Shown piece after piece: positions 37,057 through 48,334 of a stretch of 64,000 bases of DNA (positions are counted from its first letter, which is position 1; each line of letters begins with the position of its first letter). The translations under genes and the position numbers were made by a program. The DNA lies in contig CM062384.1 in NCBI GenBank assembly GCA_031310005.1, forward strand, positions 2,852,001-2,916,000. Direction: 5' to 3'. The notes under the pieces are model-generated. The model saw only the letters and a list, made by a program, of their open reading frames with translations. It did no database searches and was not told the origin of the DNA. This stretch comes from Dactylellina haptotyla. Its lineage: Eukaryota > Ascomycota > Orbiliomycetes > Orbiliales > Orbiliaceae.

Positions 37057-38679
37057 TTACTCTCTAAGAGATCCGCTCGGCATCTCGAACACCTGCTTGT
37101 TCCTATCAGCACCGCACTTTGCGATAACGACAGCTCCATTGTTTCCCGCAGTCAAACAAGAGCCGCCGACACCACTGCTCAGAATGTTCCCGGTAGATTG
37201 ATACTGCCACTGCTGCCATCTCGCCGGAGCGCCACTGCAAGCTCTAATACTCGCTACCCCGCTCTTCGAGTCTGCTCCCAAGCAGCTCTTAGGGAATGCC
37301 AGAGAGCGCAGTGTACCGTTGCTATCGACTCTCCAGACCTGGCTATCAGAGGCGGCACATTTGCCGAGAGAGATAGTGGTACCGTCGGTGCCCGCGGTTA
37401 GGCATTGACGGGTGGCCGTGTTGAATACCATGCCAGTGGGCACAACCGTGTCCCTGCCGGTGTTGTAAAGAGGGGAGATGCGGTAAACTTGGACGCCATG
37501 GCCTGGAACGTCGGAAGTAACGCCCTTGGTTATGCTATTATCAGATTTACCGGTCCAGAGGTCGGTGACATTATATTTTTGAGTACCGCTTGGGTCGATG
37601 GGGTATCCAGCTCGCTCGAAGGGAACGAAAAGCTTGTCATTCTGGGTCTGGCGATTGAATACGGTCAAGATACGGTCGCCGTTGCTCAAGCTCTTGGAAA
37701 GGACATCCCATTTTCCGTCTTGAGAGACGAGAGTAGCTTGGAGGGCCAAAGGATCCTGGTTAATCGCAATGAGGCGCTCGTTCTTGAGCATTTCCAAAGT
37801 CTCCTTATCCAAACCTGGAACCCATGCGCTGATGATAAGCGGTGCGCTGAAGCTGGCCCAAAGCGCGAACTGGGCCTTCTTTTCTGTCAGTGTGAGTTTA
37901 GGATGGTCCGCAATCAGGAAATCAGGGTCGTTGAAGAAGCCGGGCTTCTGGTACCGAGCGAGAAGGGTATTAAAATCGTAGTTTGTAGTAACACCGCCCC
38001 ACGCGGTAGTGTCTCTGAAAACGGGGATATCGTCAGAGTGTCTCGCGAGTTCACCGTAGCCGGGTACCCAGTCCATAACATCATACCAGTTCGTGTTATT
38101 CCCGTGCTCATTTCCAGAAAAATAAGCTGGTGCAGACTCTGAGAAGATCATTGGCTTGCTCATGCGACCGATAACGTCGTGCCAGTGGGAGTATATCTGC
38201 TTGTACTTCTCCGTCGAAAAAGGGTTGACGTAGCAGCCGTCGAGCTTGAGATAGTCGACACCCCAGCTCTCAAATGTAACGGCATCGATCTCCTCATAGC
38301 CTAAGCTACCGGGATAACCGCCACAGGTGTAGGTACCAGCGTCGCTGTAGATGCCAAAATGGAAGCCCCGCTGCTTCAAGTAGGAACCTAGCCACGGCAT
38401 GCCTTGCGGGAAGAGAGTGGCGTTCCACTGCAGGGAGCCGTTCGCTGCGCGCTTGTGTAATGGCCAGCAGTCGTCAATGTTGATTCTGTCATACCCCGCG
38501 GCGAGCAAGCCGTTGGATGCCATCGCATCCGCAGTCTGTGTGAACAGGGTCTGGTTCAAGTCACACATGAACCGAGCCCAGTTGTTGAATCCCATAGGCG
38601 GCGTTGCCAATAGAGATTTAGCGGCCATCGAAGGGCCCGCGGCAGCCGCAAGGGCCAGAAGGCCTTGACTTGTCTTCAT
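37057..38679 (-). CDS. secreted alpha-galactosidase (GH27) with ricin-type lectin domain
   Basis: A single exon of 540 residues. A signal peptide (about 1-20) leads to the GH27 barrel: ATPPMGFNNWARFMCDLNQ, NIDDCWP, GFHFGIYSDAGTYTCGGYPG. The catalytic nucleophile is in YLKLDGC (D147) and the acid/base Asp is in FFNDPDFL (D251/D253). The C-terminal beta domain is followed by a CBM13 ricin-type trefoil (about 415-535) with QxW-like repeats (DSQVWRV, WQQWQYQ). The enzyme removes terminal alpha-1,6-galactose from galacto-oligosaccharides and galactomannan outside the cell. The lectin domain probably binds the plant polysaccharide. The GH27+CBM13 design matches Aspergillus AglA-type enzymes. It lacks introns, unlike most neighbours. 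Confidence 0.93.
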   Translation of the reverse strand: MKTSQGLLALAAAAGPSMAAKSLLATPPMGFNNWARFMCDLNQTLFTQTADAMASNGLLAAGYDRINIDDCWPLHKRAANGSLQWNATLFPQGMPWLGSYLKQRGFHFGIYSDAGTYTCGGYPGSLGYEEIDAVTFESWGVDYLKLDGCYVNPFSTEKYKQIYSHWHDVIGRMSKPMIFSESAPAYFSGNEHGNNTNWYDVMDWVPGYGELARHSDDIPVFRDTTAWGGVTTNYDFNTLLARYQKPGFFNDPDFLIADHPKLTLTEKKAQFALWASFSAPLIISAWVPGLDKETLEMLKNERLIAINQDPLALQATLVSQDGKWDVLSKSLSNGDRILTVFNRQTQNDKLFVPFERAGYPIDPSGTQKYNVTDLWTGKSDNSITKGVTSDVPGHGVQVYRISPLYNTGRDTVVPTGMVFNTATRQCLTAGTDGTTISLGKCAASDSQVWRVDSNGTLRSLAFPKSCLGADSKSGVASIRACSGAPARWQQWQYQSTGNILSSGVGGSCLTAGNNGAVVIAKCGADRNKQVFEMPSGSLRE

Positions 38680-39598
38680 CTCGCTTGAAACCGCGAGTCT
38701 AAGCTAAGATTAAATAAATTAGAATAAGTTTAAATAATAGACTCGGAAGACGCCTAGTAGCCAAACTGGATTCTTAACCGACCCGCTGTATAACTGAAAA
38801 ACAGAGGGGATCTTCATCGCTAAATTCGCTGGAAGGGATGTCCTTCGTATTTATATGATAATCCTAGTCCCTAAATCAATGCAATCTTGAGAAAGATAAC
38901 GGGCCGCTTCAATCTCGAATCGTATGAACTATTTCCCTGGAGGCTCCTCTCAACCGAAGTGCTTCCTGATAGAGGTTGTTCGGGTTGTCTTCTTCTGGCA
39001 GGTGTCGTGTATATGGTGACAAGATATAATATATGCCTCAAGAAAATTTGCCTGCCAACTTGAGCCCCCGGGCATCTCTGATTGACAAAACTTCCGAAAT
39101 CTCCTTAGCGCCCGCAGACTCGCTTCGAGCCGCTTTTCCAGATGTTCCGTTTTCGACCAAGGGCAATGTGGGGCAGTCGAAGGCGAGTTCACGCGAAGCT
39201 ACGCCATTGTAACGATGGGATGTAACTAAAAGATGTTTTTCGCGAGTCCCTTAGGTTAATCCCCTTCCCCTTTCAGCGCGATAGATACCTTCCCGCAATT
39301 GGAATTGTTGGGCAATTTTTCAAGAAGGTGGGGTTTGTTTGAGGATAGTCTCGAGTCGATGCTTCAGTCACGCGGTTCTCCAGGTGAACATCGAACTCCT
39401 GTTATATACGTTATTAAAAATGGCGGTTCAAAAGCGTAGTTGCCGGATCGGGAGAATTGCGTTGAGATTCCATGTATTCAGGTCCAAATCTTCGGTCTTA
39501 TTGTATATTCTTATTTGTGGATCGTTTAATGCATATTATCATACCGTCTGACAGGAGGCCCACGTTGTAGCGCCATAGTTATATTGATATGACGAACC
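38680..39598. other. intergenic region, alpha-galactosidase promoter
   Basis: This lies between the alpha-galactosidase start and the next minus-strand gene's stop. A small open frame (38950-39192, minus) has no recognisable features. No gene is called. Confidence 0.5.
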
Positions 39599-41224
39599 CT
39601 ATCCAACCTGTCTGGGATCTGGTGGAAACGGAGCTGGCCAGCTAAAGCCTCTGCTGTAGGTATACCTCTCCTGCAGCTTCTCCAATGTCTTCCTCGTCAC
39701 GTTTTCCCGGTAATACGCTTTAAGAAATACATAGCTCGCCTGTAATGCCTGATAATAAGCGTGCAGACTTTCCGCATCTTCCAGCAAGATCACCAATATC
39801 ATACGCAACACCGGATACGGTAAACTTGCAATCCCAACTCTATAAACCGGCTTCGGAAACGGTCTGATCAGCGAATCAGCGGATAACCCTCGTACAATAT
39901 CCATCGACTGAGCCGCAATATCCGGATTAATTGGCCTTATTCGCTCTTTTTCCACAGAGTAAGGCGACATGTCGGTATATATATCGCATTCCGTCGCGAG
40001 GAAGAGGCGATAATACTCCTGCCGTAGCACGTATTTCGTCTTCGACACCTTCTCCCTCACCAGATCGAACGCTTCGACGAGCGTATAACGCACATTTGCA
40101 ACCCCACACATCCGACATCCCGGCCGTGTCATATTCGCCCTCGTACTCCCCTCCGCTGCATCCCCGCTATCGTCCGCTGTATGATCGTGAACGACATTAT
40201 GATCGCACGTACAGAAATTAGGAAAATCCAGCGCCCAGATACTCTTCGTGGGCGCGTTGATGGGATAGTAACAGTGCATACACAGGGACTCGTAATTGAA
40301 CCGCTCGTACGCCGGTTGCAGCCACCCGTTCACCGTTCGTGTACCACCGTCCCCGTCGTCCTCTTGTTTGGTAATCTCGTCGAGGAAGCCGTATCGCTTT
40401 ACACCCGCGAGTTTCATATCCGATGAGATATCGGCCCCGCGGCGGGTGCGGATCACCCGTGCTGGAAGCTCATATTCTGGTTTATAACCTATCAGCCAGG
40501 ATGGGGTTTGGAAACAGAGGTAGTACTGTTTCTTGTTGAGGGATGCGAAAGCTGCCTCGTTGGTGTACTCTGTCAGGAATTTCTGGGGGCCGGAATGTAA
40601 TTGCTGTGGGAGCGGGGTGATATTACTTGTTATGGAGGTTAGAAGATGGGGCTTTTGGGTTAACAGGTCGCGCGGGCAGCGGTGGTGGGCACACCAAATT
40701 GTGGAGTACGTGAACGGGGTGCCATCTGATGGTGGGAATTTGGAGTATTTGAAGGTAGCTAAGGGGAGGGGGTAGAGAGAAGAAGGATAGAAAACACCAC
40801 TTGCGCTATCGAGGAGGAGAGCGGAGGAGCAATTTGGCGGACAGAGGGGGTGGGAACAGTATGGACATTTTATAGATCCAGGGGGGGGTTGGGCTTGAGG
40901 CTTCGGAGGGAGCAGACGACGGTTGAGTCGGTGGAGACAACGCGCCTCGAGCTTTGAAGCCGGAGATTGGGCCACGGGAGGGCAAAGATGCCGCAGACCC
41001 TTGGCGGTGAGAGATATGGCTACAAGATCTCGAAATTTCAGATATTTGAGAATCAACGCCAGGATATCAATCGAGAGGCTGAAGAAGGGCGGTGGGCTGC
41101 CGTTGGCTTCGGGCTCTGTGCTGGCTGTCGAAGATGGTTCCGGGGCGGACACGATGCTGGGACTCGGCACCTTGCTGCGGTCCCCGCGCGACAGCTGAAG
41201 CTTCTGCAGCGCTCTTTGCAACAT
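39599..41224 (-). CDS. F-box protein with cysteine clusters
   Basis: A single exon of 541 residues. The start is a basic amphipathic segment, followed by a Ser/Pro linker. The F-box covers about 47-85 (FFSLSIDILALILKYLKFRD, then LVAISLTAKGLRHLC). A CxxC...C...C cluster (KCPYCSHPLCPPNC, about 118-131) and later CMHCYYP, FCTCDHNVVHDH and CRMCG motifs could bind zinc. No further domain is recognised. It probably serves as a substrate receptor of an SCF ubiquitin ligase; the cysteine motifs look like paired zinc sites, but this is inference. It is one of three F-box genes within 11 kb, all on the minus strand. Confidence 0.78.
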   Translation of the reverse strand: MLQRALQKLQLSRGDRSKVPSPSIVSAPEPSSTASTEPEANGSPPPFFSLSIDILALILKYLKFRDLVAISLTAKGLRHLCPPVAQSPASKLEARCLHRLNRRLLPPKPQAQPPPGSIKCPYCSHPLCPPNCSSALLLDSASGVFYPSSLYPLPLATFKYSKFPPSDGTPFTYSTIWCAHHRCPRDLLTQKPHLLTSITSNITPLPQQLHSGPQKFLTEYTNEAAFASLNKKQYYLCFQTPSWLIGYKPEYELPARVIRTRRGADISSDMKLAGVKRYGFLDEITKQEDDGDGGTRTVNGWLQPAYERFNYESLCMHCYYPINAPTKSIWALDFPNFCTCDHNVVHDHTADDSGDAAEGSTRANMTRPGCRMCGVANVRYTLVEAFDLVREKVSKTKYVLRQEYYRLFLATECDIYTDMSPYSVEKERIRPINPDIAAQSMDIVRGLSADSLIRPFPKPVYRVGIASLPYPVLRMILVILLEDAESLHAYYQALQASYVFLKAYYRENVTRKTLEKLQERYTYSRGFSWPAPFPPDPRQVG

Positions 41225-41570
41225 TTTAACTTGTAATATCTATCGATCTTCTGACCAAATGGGCTCGAGCCTCTATCAAGGTTTCTTGGTGAACACAATT
41301 GTGAATGCTCGTCCTTGGCACGCCGCTGGTGTGGAGCTAACCTGCACAACACGACGTACGACGGCTTCAAATGCACACAATGATACCAGAGCTAACTACT
41401 GATAAGTTCGATATGCGCGCGGTTGAGTGATATCGAGTATAAATTACATTATATACATATGGTCGTACCTAAATTCTTATGATAAATTATGTAGTACTGA
41501 AATGCAAGAACCCACCTTAAAATACCTGTGTAAATATCTTAACAACCGCTCGTAGACTGATATATGCCCT
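41225..41570. other. short intergenic region
   Basis: About 345 bases between the LCL3 stop and the F-box start. It contains the F-box promoter. No gene is seen. Confidence 0.5.
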
Positions 41571-42626
41571 CTATTTTGAAGAAGATTTATCACTGTTTGT
41601 CTTCTTTTTAATCTCAATCTTATCGGCTACTCCTGCTTCTCCTCTCTTCTTTCTCGGTTTCTTACTCTCTAAAGCGCCGGCAGTGGCAATATTAATGCTA
41701 CGCTTCCCTTTGACCTTCTCGCCGCCACTGACTTTATCAGAGACAGCGGTACTCGGTGTAAACGGACCTTCTTTGCCCCCAAACCGTGCTTTATACTGCC
41801 CGGGGCTCTCATACGCACCCTTCAACCCCCATATCCCAACTTTTCGACCTCTAGCGTCTTCTTCCGCCGCTCTATATCTTTTCTCCATTCCTTCTCTTTT
41901 TCCAAACTCAATGCCATATGTGCCTTCGTAGACCTGCGCTATACCGTCTTGAAGCATGACCAGTCCAACGTCCTGTCTAAACCCTAGCAATCCGATAATC
42001 CCGCTTCTCTTCATCGATACCGAGCACACTACTCTCTCGTATTGATCTCGCCGGAGGAGGGACGCGCGTACGTATTGCGATGTGAGTAGCGTTGTTAAAT
42101 ACGCGAGAGATTCCGAAGAATGCGGTTGCGACGGTTTACCAAAGTGCGCTCCTTCCGGAGCATCGACGCCGGCGATTCGTACGTGGATCTAAAGCCAACT
42201 CTCAGTATCATTCCTAGAGAACATAGTATTAATTTGGAGAAAATCTCGTCTTACAGTTTGCCCTTTCAACTCTTTCCTCAATTCCGGTACCTTTCTTCCA
42301 GGAAACCACCCCCAGCCGGTCCACTTCCCACCAGGAGTATGATACATCCGAAAGTTGTCCGCATCCCCGACACTCACGACTTTGCCGTATAATGTTTTCT
42401 TGCGGAAGAAGCTCGGTGGCAGTGAGTTGGAATCCGGGTAGCGTTTTAAGAAATTCTTATAAACGTAGAGTATTGCGAGTGTTGTAGCCGCGGTTGTTAC
42501 GGAAGGGAGGAGTATATCGACTGTCGAAAGTGGGATAGATGTGAAATCTGATATCCTTGTTTTAAGGTTCTTATAGCTTTGTATTATCTTGTTATCCGGC
42601 GGGTTTGGGGGCGGGTGTGTCCACAT
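41571..42626 (-). CDS. LCL3: membrane-anchored staphylococcal-nuclease-like endonuclease LCL3
   Basis: Exons 42626-42255 and 42188-41571 give 329 residues. One membrane segment at about 39-57 (LLPSVTTAATTLAILYVYKN) is followed by the thermonuclease (SNase) domain from about residue 77 (YGKVVSVGDADNFRMYHTPG). The metal and catalytic positions expected in this fold are present: R128 and E136 in VRIAGVDAPEG, eight residues apart as in the Staphylococcus enzyme, and R176 in DQYERVV. GIAQVYEG and the GIWG motif close the domain. A Lys/Glu-rich tail extends the protein beyond the usual fungal length. In yeast, Lcl3 is a mitochondrial membrane protein linked to chronological lifespan. Confidence 0.9.
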
Positions 42627-43257
42627 TGCGGTAGACCGTTTAACCGGGAGGTGTCGATATAAGAAAGCGTACGCGGGGAGCTGCAGACGACGTGGTTGAA
42701 TATATCAGATGAACGAGAATATACGGATGCATTTCCTCGTCGTTTTCAACTTGGCCGACTTCGCGTGGTGGTGGTGATGTCGTCCAGGATGTCGTTGACA
42801 GCTGGCAGCTAGTGGTACCGCGTGACAATCGGGCTAAGCTCAGTGATGAGGAGCAATCGTGCTATAGAGCTTGGTGTAGCGGATATTTCGTAACTGGAAT
42901 GGCCAGCTCAAGTTAATGAGCAGCCTGGATGTGATATTGGTCGAGTGCCGACTTCGAAGGGGCGTGTACAAGGTTGAGCCGCGAGCTGCTGGTGTCGCAG
43001 GTTGTTGGCTATCGTTATGGCTTGTATCACAGCCGAAGGTGCGCTAGCCATATCGGGCAATGGGCCTCCAACATCAACAACGCAGCCTCCATTCTTGATC
43101 CAAAAATATCCCAGATAGCTCCTCGGCTGGTATCGAGGCTAGATAGCTCCATAGATAGTTCAAAGGAAGATCTGCTACACGAAATGGAGATAAAACTATC
43201 AACAAGTTGCTGAGGACAGAGTAATATCGATTGCAATAGTTGAAAGTATATATCTAT
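42627..43257. other. intergenic region
   Basis: This lies between LCL3 and the next minus-strand F-box gene. No coding signal is visible. It holds the LCL3 promoter. Confidence 0.5.
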
Positions 43258-44971
43258 TTACAGCTTCAACTTTTGCAACATATCTTTCACCTTCTTTCTC
43301 TTTTTCTTACCATCTCCGCCCTCGTCTCTAGCTTTACCTTTGCCTTTGACATCCTCCACTAAACCACCAGCTCCATTTTCGCCCCCATTAGCAACTTGAG
43401 CATTTGCCTCTCCGAAATGCCCCCAGTTTTTATCTCTCCCCATCCAAGCCCACACTATCGTCGGATCCGTATCCAACATCCACGAGATATCACTCTCAAC
43501 AGGTTTATACGACTCAGTCGCTCCCTCATCCGAAGACTTACGCCCCTCGGTATCGGCGGCTTTGATAACGACCTCACACTCCTTGTCCTTCCTCAGTTGT
43601 CGTAACAGTGGAGACAAAACGGATAGATACGGCACCGAGAACTGGTTCATCTTAATCTCCAATCGCCTAATACAGCTCTCATCCTTCAACAACCGATGCA
43701 ATATCCCCTTTAAGCACAGAACGATAAACACCATCCGTTCTTGATTCGGATCCCCCAACACTAGATATAAATTCGATATCCTGCTGACGTCCGCCGGGTT
43801 CATCATATTGCTCATCACTGCGAACGCGCGGTTATGCAGGGTGAAGTCGGTGTTGGTGTATACCACCTCTCTCATCAACTCAGAAAGTGATTTACACACC
43901 CAGAAGAGCGAGAAGTAGCCAAAGCAGGGTGAGTGGTGTTTCAACACAACATCGTGGATACTCGTCCATGGAAACCCTGTCACCGCGTAATAATTCGATG
44001 TCGAGAAGAGCGATATCCGGGTTTCCGTATGGCAGTAATGAACGATTCTACGCAGTATATTATCCGGAAGCGACAATAGTTTAGATTGCACCTCTGGGTT
44101 CTCCGGCAGCGGATCGCTTGACGAGGTATCCGTTATACTATTTTTCAACCCAATATTCAGCTTTCAACCTCGGTATATATATATATATATAATGAGAAGG
44201 AACAAGATCAGATACGCACAGCACTCCAGTCGCATGTCTCGGCGTCTCATCGTAAATGACCAGCAACTCCTCGTGGAATTTAAGCATTTCGCTCCTTTCG
44301 ACGGGGAGTAGCTTGTCGTGGGGTATATTCTCCCTCGAAGGCAGGTTACTCCCGTGCATCCATTCGGCATTATACAAAACGGTCCTCAACCGCTTCATAC
44401 CCGCGAAATCAGCACCGAGTCTGAGTAGCTCCCGCTTGAGGTTATGCTGCCAGCTCGTCTGCGATATTGACGAATATATCCCGAGCTGTAGATACACCAA
44501 TCGCGCACGATTCTCCTCCCCGATGGAGAGCAACCATGTCCGCGTGAAGTTCACACGTAACCGGAGGATGAACCGGTTGGAGTATAGGACTGTAAGGGCT
44601 GTATCGCTAATGTAGCGAGACGCCAGGAAGAGACCGTGGCTGGCGCCGATGTAATTGTATGTTGTTTTGTTGGTGAAGTTCCAATACCCTCGCTTGGACA
44701 TCAAGGCATCTTGCTTCTTAAAGTCGTCGATGATTATCGGTGTTGTGGAGGTGAGAAGATAGCCGAAGATTTGTAAGAGGATTTCAGTGGGCAGTCGGTT
44801 TGCCCGAGATATTTGGGTCTCCGGGGTCGAAGCCGTGCCGGCCGTGACGGGGTTGGTCGTACGGGCCTCGGTGAAGCACTGTCGTGAAAGGTTCTGGCGG
44901 ACCTTGGCCTGGTGGTGCAGGTCAGACTCGACCGGACGCTGTTGTTTGGAGCGGCTTTTGGACGGTTTCAT
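43258..44971 (-). CDS. F-box protein with two F-box modules
   Basis: Exons 44971-44216 and 44160-43258 join in phase (GVLC|LNIG) to give 552 residues across a 55-base intron that contains a TA run. Exon 1 carries an F-box (SRANRLPTEILLQIFGYLL) and a leucine-rich follow-on. Exon 2 carries a second one (LLSLPDNILRRIVHYCHTET, then ISLFSTSNYYAV). The sequences after each F-box also resemble one another (GLFLASRYISDTALTVLYSN against SLFWVCKSLSELMREVVYTN). Exon 2 has no ATG before its F-box, so it cannot start as an independent gene without an upstream exon. If the intron is kept, the protein stops after 277 residues. The tail is Lys/Gly-rich. Substrate unknown. Confidence 0.68.
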
Positions 44972-45563
44972 TCTTGTTTACGTATACGAACGTACCCGCA
45001 AGTGGGATTATGCTTAGATTCGAGGAAAATAATATCCTAAAGTGCTTCGAATTCGAGAATTTCTAGATCTATAGACTTTTTGAGGGGCACAAAGGTTTGC
45101 GACAACTGAAACCTATCCGCATAACTAAGAAAGGATCGAGAATTAGGTGCATGTCCGTCCTGTGTCGGACGGTCCCTTTTGAGCCGCATTCGGATTATAA
45201 GCGATTAATAACCACAGCACCACGAAATTTCGAAAACCTGGCAAGTCAATGGTATAATGAATATCGGACGCATGTAGATTTTGAATTTATGTCAAAACCA
45301 TGGCTCAGATATATCCCAAAAACGCGATTGTATATCGAAATAGTTAACTATAGTTTTCATTTGCCTGCCCAAGAAGTGATCCTGGTCGGCAGCTAACCGT
45401 ACTCGCGTTCGCGCTTGCAGGCCCGGGCACCAAAACTCCAAAAAAGACACGATGTTCAAAAACGAATCCCCACCACTAGCACTGCGACCAAACGTAAATT
45501 AACTACGAAGTTCACTAGGCCCAAAAGATAAGCTCATTGGAAGCAAAAAAGAAGAACTGGTGA
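44972..45563. other. intergenic region
   Basis: This lies between the F-box start and the tRNA. A 99-codon frame on the plus strand (45097-45396) has no recognisable features and is not called. Confidence 0.45.
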
Positions 45564-45664
45564 TGCTCCCATACGGATTTGAACCGTAGACCTCGACATT
45601 GCCCAATCTTCGGATCTAAAGATGAGATACTAGTGTCGCGCTCTACCAACTGAGCTATAGGAGC
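45564..45664 (-). tRNA. tRNA-Thr(AGT) with intron
   Basis: Read from 45664 down, the cloverleaf is complete. The acceptor stem is GCTCCTA paired with TGGGAGC. The D arm GCTC/GAGC contains the box A sequence TAGCTCAGTTGG. The anticodon stem is CGACA/TGTCG with loop start CTAGTA, giving anticodon AGT. The T arm TACGG/CCGTA encloses the TTCAAAT loop, with box B GGTTCAAATCC. An intron of about 28 bases follows position 37, the normal place for a nuclear tRNA intron. The CACTAGTA loop matches yeast tRNA-Thr(AGT). Confidence 0.93.
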
Positions 45665-46056
45665 TGTTACCGTTGGTACTGCCATCGAAAGTTGGCCATT
45701 TTGAAGTCGCGTTGTTGTGTTGTTCTCGATCTTCCCTTAGAACGATCAGGAGAGGACGATGCGGACTGGAGAGAAGCATACATTGAAGATGCATTATATG
45801 GTAAAAGTAGTATCTAACAGGTCAAATTCACTTCAAGCATTCATTCATACAAACAACAGAAGGGAACCCCAGATATATATATCACAGCCTAGGGCGATAT
45901 ACGCCGAACAGCCTATCGCCCAATAACTACCTCCGCTCCCATCGCCAAAAAAAAAAGTAAAGGAATAGCTAATGTCGTATCAATTGAGCTCAATTGGTGA
46001 ATACAAGACCAGTTGTACAAAAACAACCAGGTTAAAAGCCCTCCATCTGCTACCGT
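45665..46056. other. intergenic region
   Basis: About 390 bases between the tRNA and the SEC9 stop codon. No gene is seen; it should contain the SEC9 3' region. Confidence 0.5.
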
Positions 46057-47239
46057 CTATTTGATGTTGTTCATCCTGTGGGTATTGCGAGTGAGCTGGT
46101 CGTCCACCTTCTCGGTCTATGTTTTTCAAATTATATTAGCAGCGGAACAAAAATAGGTAAAATCCCAGAGTTTTGCAAAAACATACCTTCTGGCTGAGTC
46201 TCTCGATAACCTTGTTCTGGTCGTTGACGACTTGGTTTGTGGTCTTCGCGAGCATGTTCAATCGGCCGACGGCGTCGCCCAATTGGCCCAAATTATCATC
46301 AATCTCGTCTTCCATACGATCATCCTCTTCATCGGCTTCGAACTGATACTTGGCCTTCTCGGCCAAGCTCATCTTCTGTCTTGGGCCACCGAGACCGCCG
46401 CCCATTGGTCTCAATCCGCCCTTGATAGCTTGCTGTCCGGCAAAACCAGAAGCATTGGTCTTCTCCCTCTCGTCTCTCTGCGAGGTGTGCCTATCCATGA
46501 TCTTCTGTTCCTCCTTCTCGGCTCTGGCCTTACGTCCGAAGGGACTTCCGGCGACGGGGATGAACATGCTTCTGTTGACTCTGTTGATGTGGCTGATCTG
46601 GTCTTGGGCCTGCATACCGTGAGCCTTTGCGAGGTCCAAGTTCTTCTCGGTGTTGTGGAGCTGCTCTCCCTGCCGGCCAAGTCTGTCGAGGGTGTCCCGG
46701 CCGACTTCCTCAGCTCGGGCAGCGGCACGAAGAGCGTTGCGGGTGGAGTTTACGGATTCCTGCTTGGTGTAGCGGATCTGGGCCTTGAGGGCATCGGCGT
46801 CCTCCTCTTCCTCTTCCTCGGCAGTCATCTGCTTGTTCGGGCCAGTGCTGTATGGATCGTTAGGGTTGTACCCATCGGAAGCACCGTAACCTCCGGTTCC
46901 CTTGCTGTAGTTGTCGTAGGCACCGCCACCGCCGTAGGGGTTGTCCTGCTTAGCAGCGTATGGGTTGGCGTCACCGTACGGATTGGCTCCACCGCTTGGT
47001 TTGGCACTGCCGTATGGATTGGCTCCGCCGCTGGGTTTGGCACTGCCGTATGTCGAAGCACCGTAGCCGGTTGGCTCAGGGGCGGGAGCACCATATCCAC
47101 CGGACATGTTGGACTTGGTGTCGGTGTAGGTCTTGGTGTTGGGACCGCTGTCGTAGGCCGGGGGAGGAGAGGCGTAAGGGTTCGCCGGGGAATCGTTACT
47201 TGGCGAAGCGACCTTCTCTTTCTTGCTGAACCAACCCAT
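46057..47239 (-). CDS. SEC9: t-SNARE Sec9 (SNAP-25 homologue)
   Basis: Exons 47239-46187 and 46116-46057 give 370 residues. The start MGWFSKKEKV opens a low-complexity N-terminal region with repeated NPYG motifs (two copies of YGSAKPSGGANP). The Qb SNARE helix covers about 145-215 (SVNSTRNALRAAARAEEVGR, NLDLAKAHGMQAQDQISHIN, RVNRSMFIP). The Qc helix covers about 300-370 (EDEIDDNLGQLGDAVGRLNM, then DQNKVIERLSQKTEKVDDQL), with its last 19 residues in exon 2. There is no transmembrane segment, as expected. Sec9 pairs with Sso and Snc SNAREs for fusion of secretory vesicles with the plasma membrane. Confidence 0.92.
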
Positions 47240-48170
47240 ATTGACTTGCAAATATATTAGAACCTCCGGTAGCAAACGATTATAGATCCGTGGAGCAGTG
47301 ATTTCGAGCGTGAACGATCTATCAGGGAGAGTGAGCGGTGAGGAGAAGGAGGGAAAGGAGGGAGGATGGCCGGTGTGTTGTTGGACCCTGAAGCGAAACG
47401 CTGAGGCAAAACGTCAGCTTGTCTTTCAGCCGTTGAGAGCGAAGGCTGAGCCGGATGAACAGACGTGCACTCCACCAGAGAAAAATCTTATATTCGACAC
47501 TGAAGGCGTATATATCTGTCGGTATTACGATCACGACCCAGGAAAAGATATTTAAAGCGGCCTCGACGAGGGGCCCTCAGATGTTATATCTCAGCTAGAG
47601 CTAACCAAACGCGAGATGGAGCTACAGGGGTGGCCTAGCTCCGCATATGGAAACAGTTAGTGCGCCACCAAGTCTCCGGCTTGCAACAGAAGCGGTATCT
47701 ACCATGCGAGCCGTAGGGTCCAATCCGAGTCTAGTTGCCGGATCGATCCATATCGGCCCTCCAAAACACGCACGCAAATGCCTACTCGAGATGTTCCGTG
47801 TTTCCTAGGCTCGCCTTCCGAAGGTTGCTCCAAGTGGCTCATCACGTAGAAATAACTTGAAGCTCTGTTCCCTCGAAAGAATCAGACGAAGTAGGGGCAT
47901 GGGAGATCCACGGAGGCGCGGGAGGAAATAGGCATCGATCTTCTTCAGATATCCACTTGTGCCTTACAAAGTTGTGTGGACCCGGTTCTCGCTGCAGGAA
48001 CCGCCTCTGGAAGGTTTGCCAGCATGGCCAATCACAAACATCTTGTCAAGGCGAATGGCTAGTTCGAACGGGCATTGTTAAACAAGTGTTTGGGATATAT
48101 ATACGAACAGCACTCAATATCAACGCTAAAATCAGGCTAGTGACATGTATCTTTATACTTATTCTATTAA
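47240..48170. other. intergenic region upstream of SEC9
   Basis: This is the SEC9 promoter region, followed by DNA without coding signal. A rise in AT content at about 48100 marks the start of the decayed accessory region. Confidence 0.45.
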
Positions 48171-48312
48171 AAAGTATAAATCTCTGGATTTTCATTCCCA
48201 TAGTCGTATTAAATGGTAATTGGCTTCTAGCTCTGGTAGCTTCGATCTTGCTAATACGGAACTGAGAATCTGCTCATTTTCGGGCCGGCTGTCAACGGCC
48301 GCGGATTCGGGA
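48171..48312 (-). pseudogene. relic of the cytoplasmic tail and 3' end of the aspartic-peptidase-like gene
   Basis: Nucleotide similarity to 52055-52200 is visible by eye. It includes the 3' non-coding words AAAGTATAAA and CTCTGGATTTTCATT, and the codons for ENEQILSSVLARSKL here against NNEQIIGSVRARSEL in the parent. The rest of the parent gene is missing at this end. The relic frame runs on into unrelated sequence copied from the neighbouring small gene's 3' end. Length and damage rule out function as a peptidase. Confidence 0.72.
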
Positions 48313-48334
48313 CAAGAAACCAAAGACACGCATT

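Noticed and set aside
46232-47260. 342-codon plus-strand frame opposite SEC9
   Set aside because: It is the antisense of the low-complexity SEC9 coding region, and its hydrophobic repeats arise from complemented NPYG codons.
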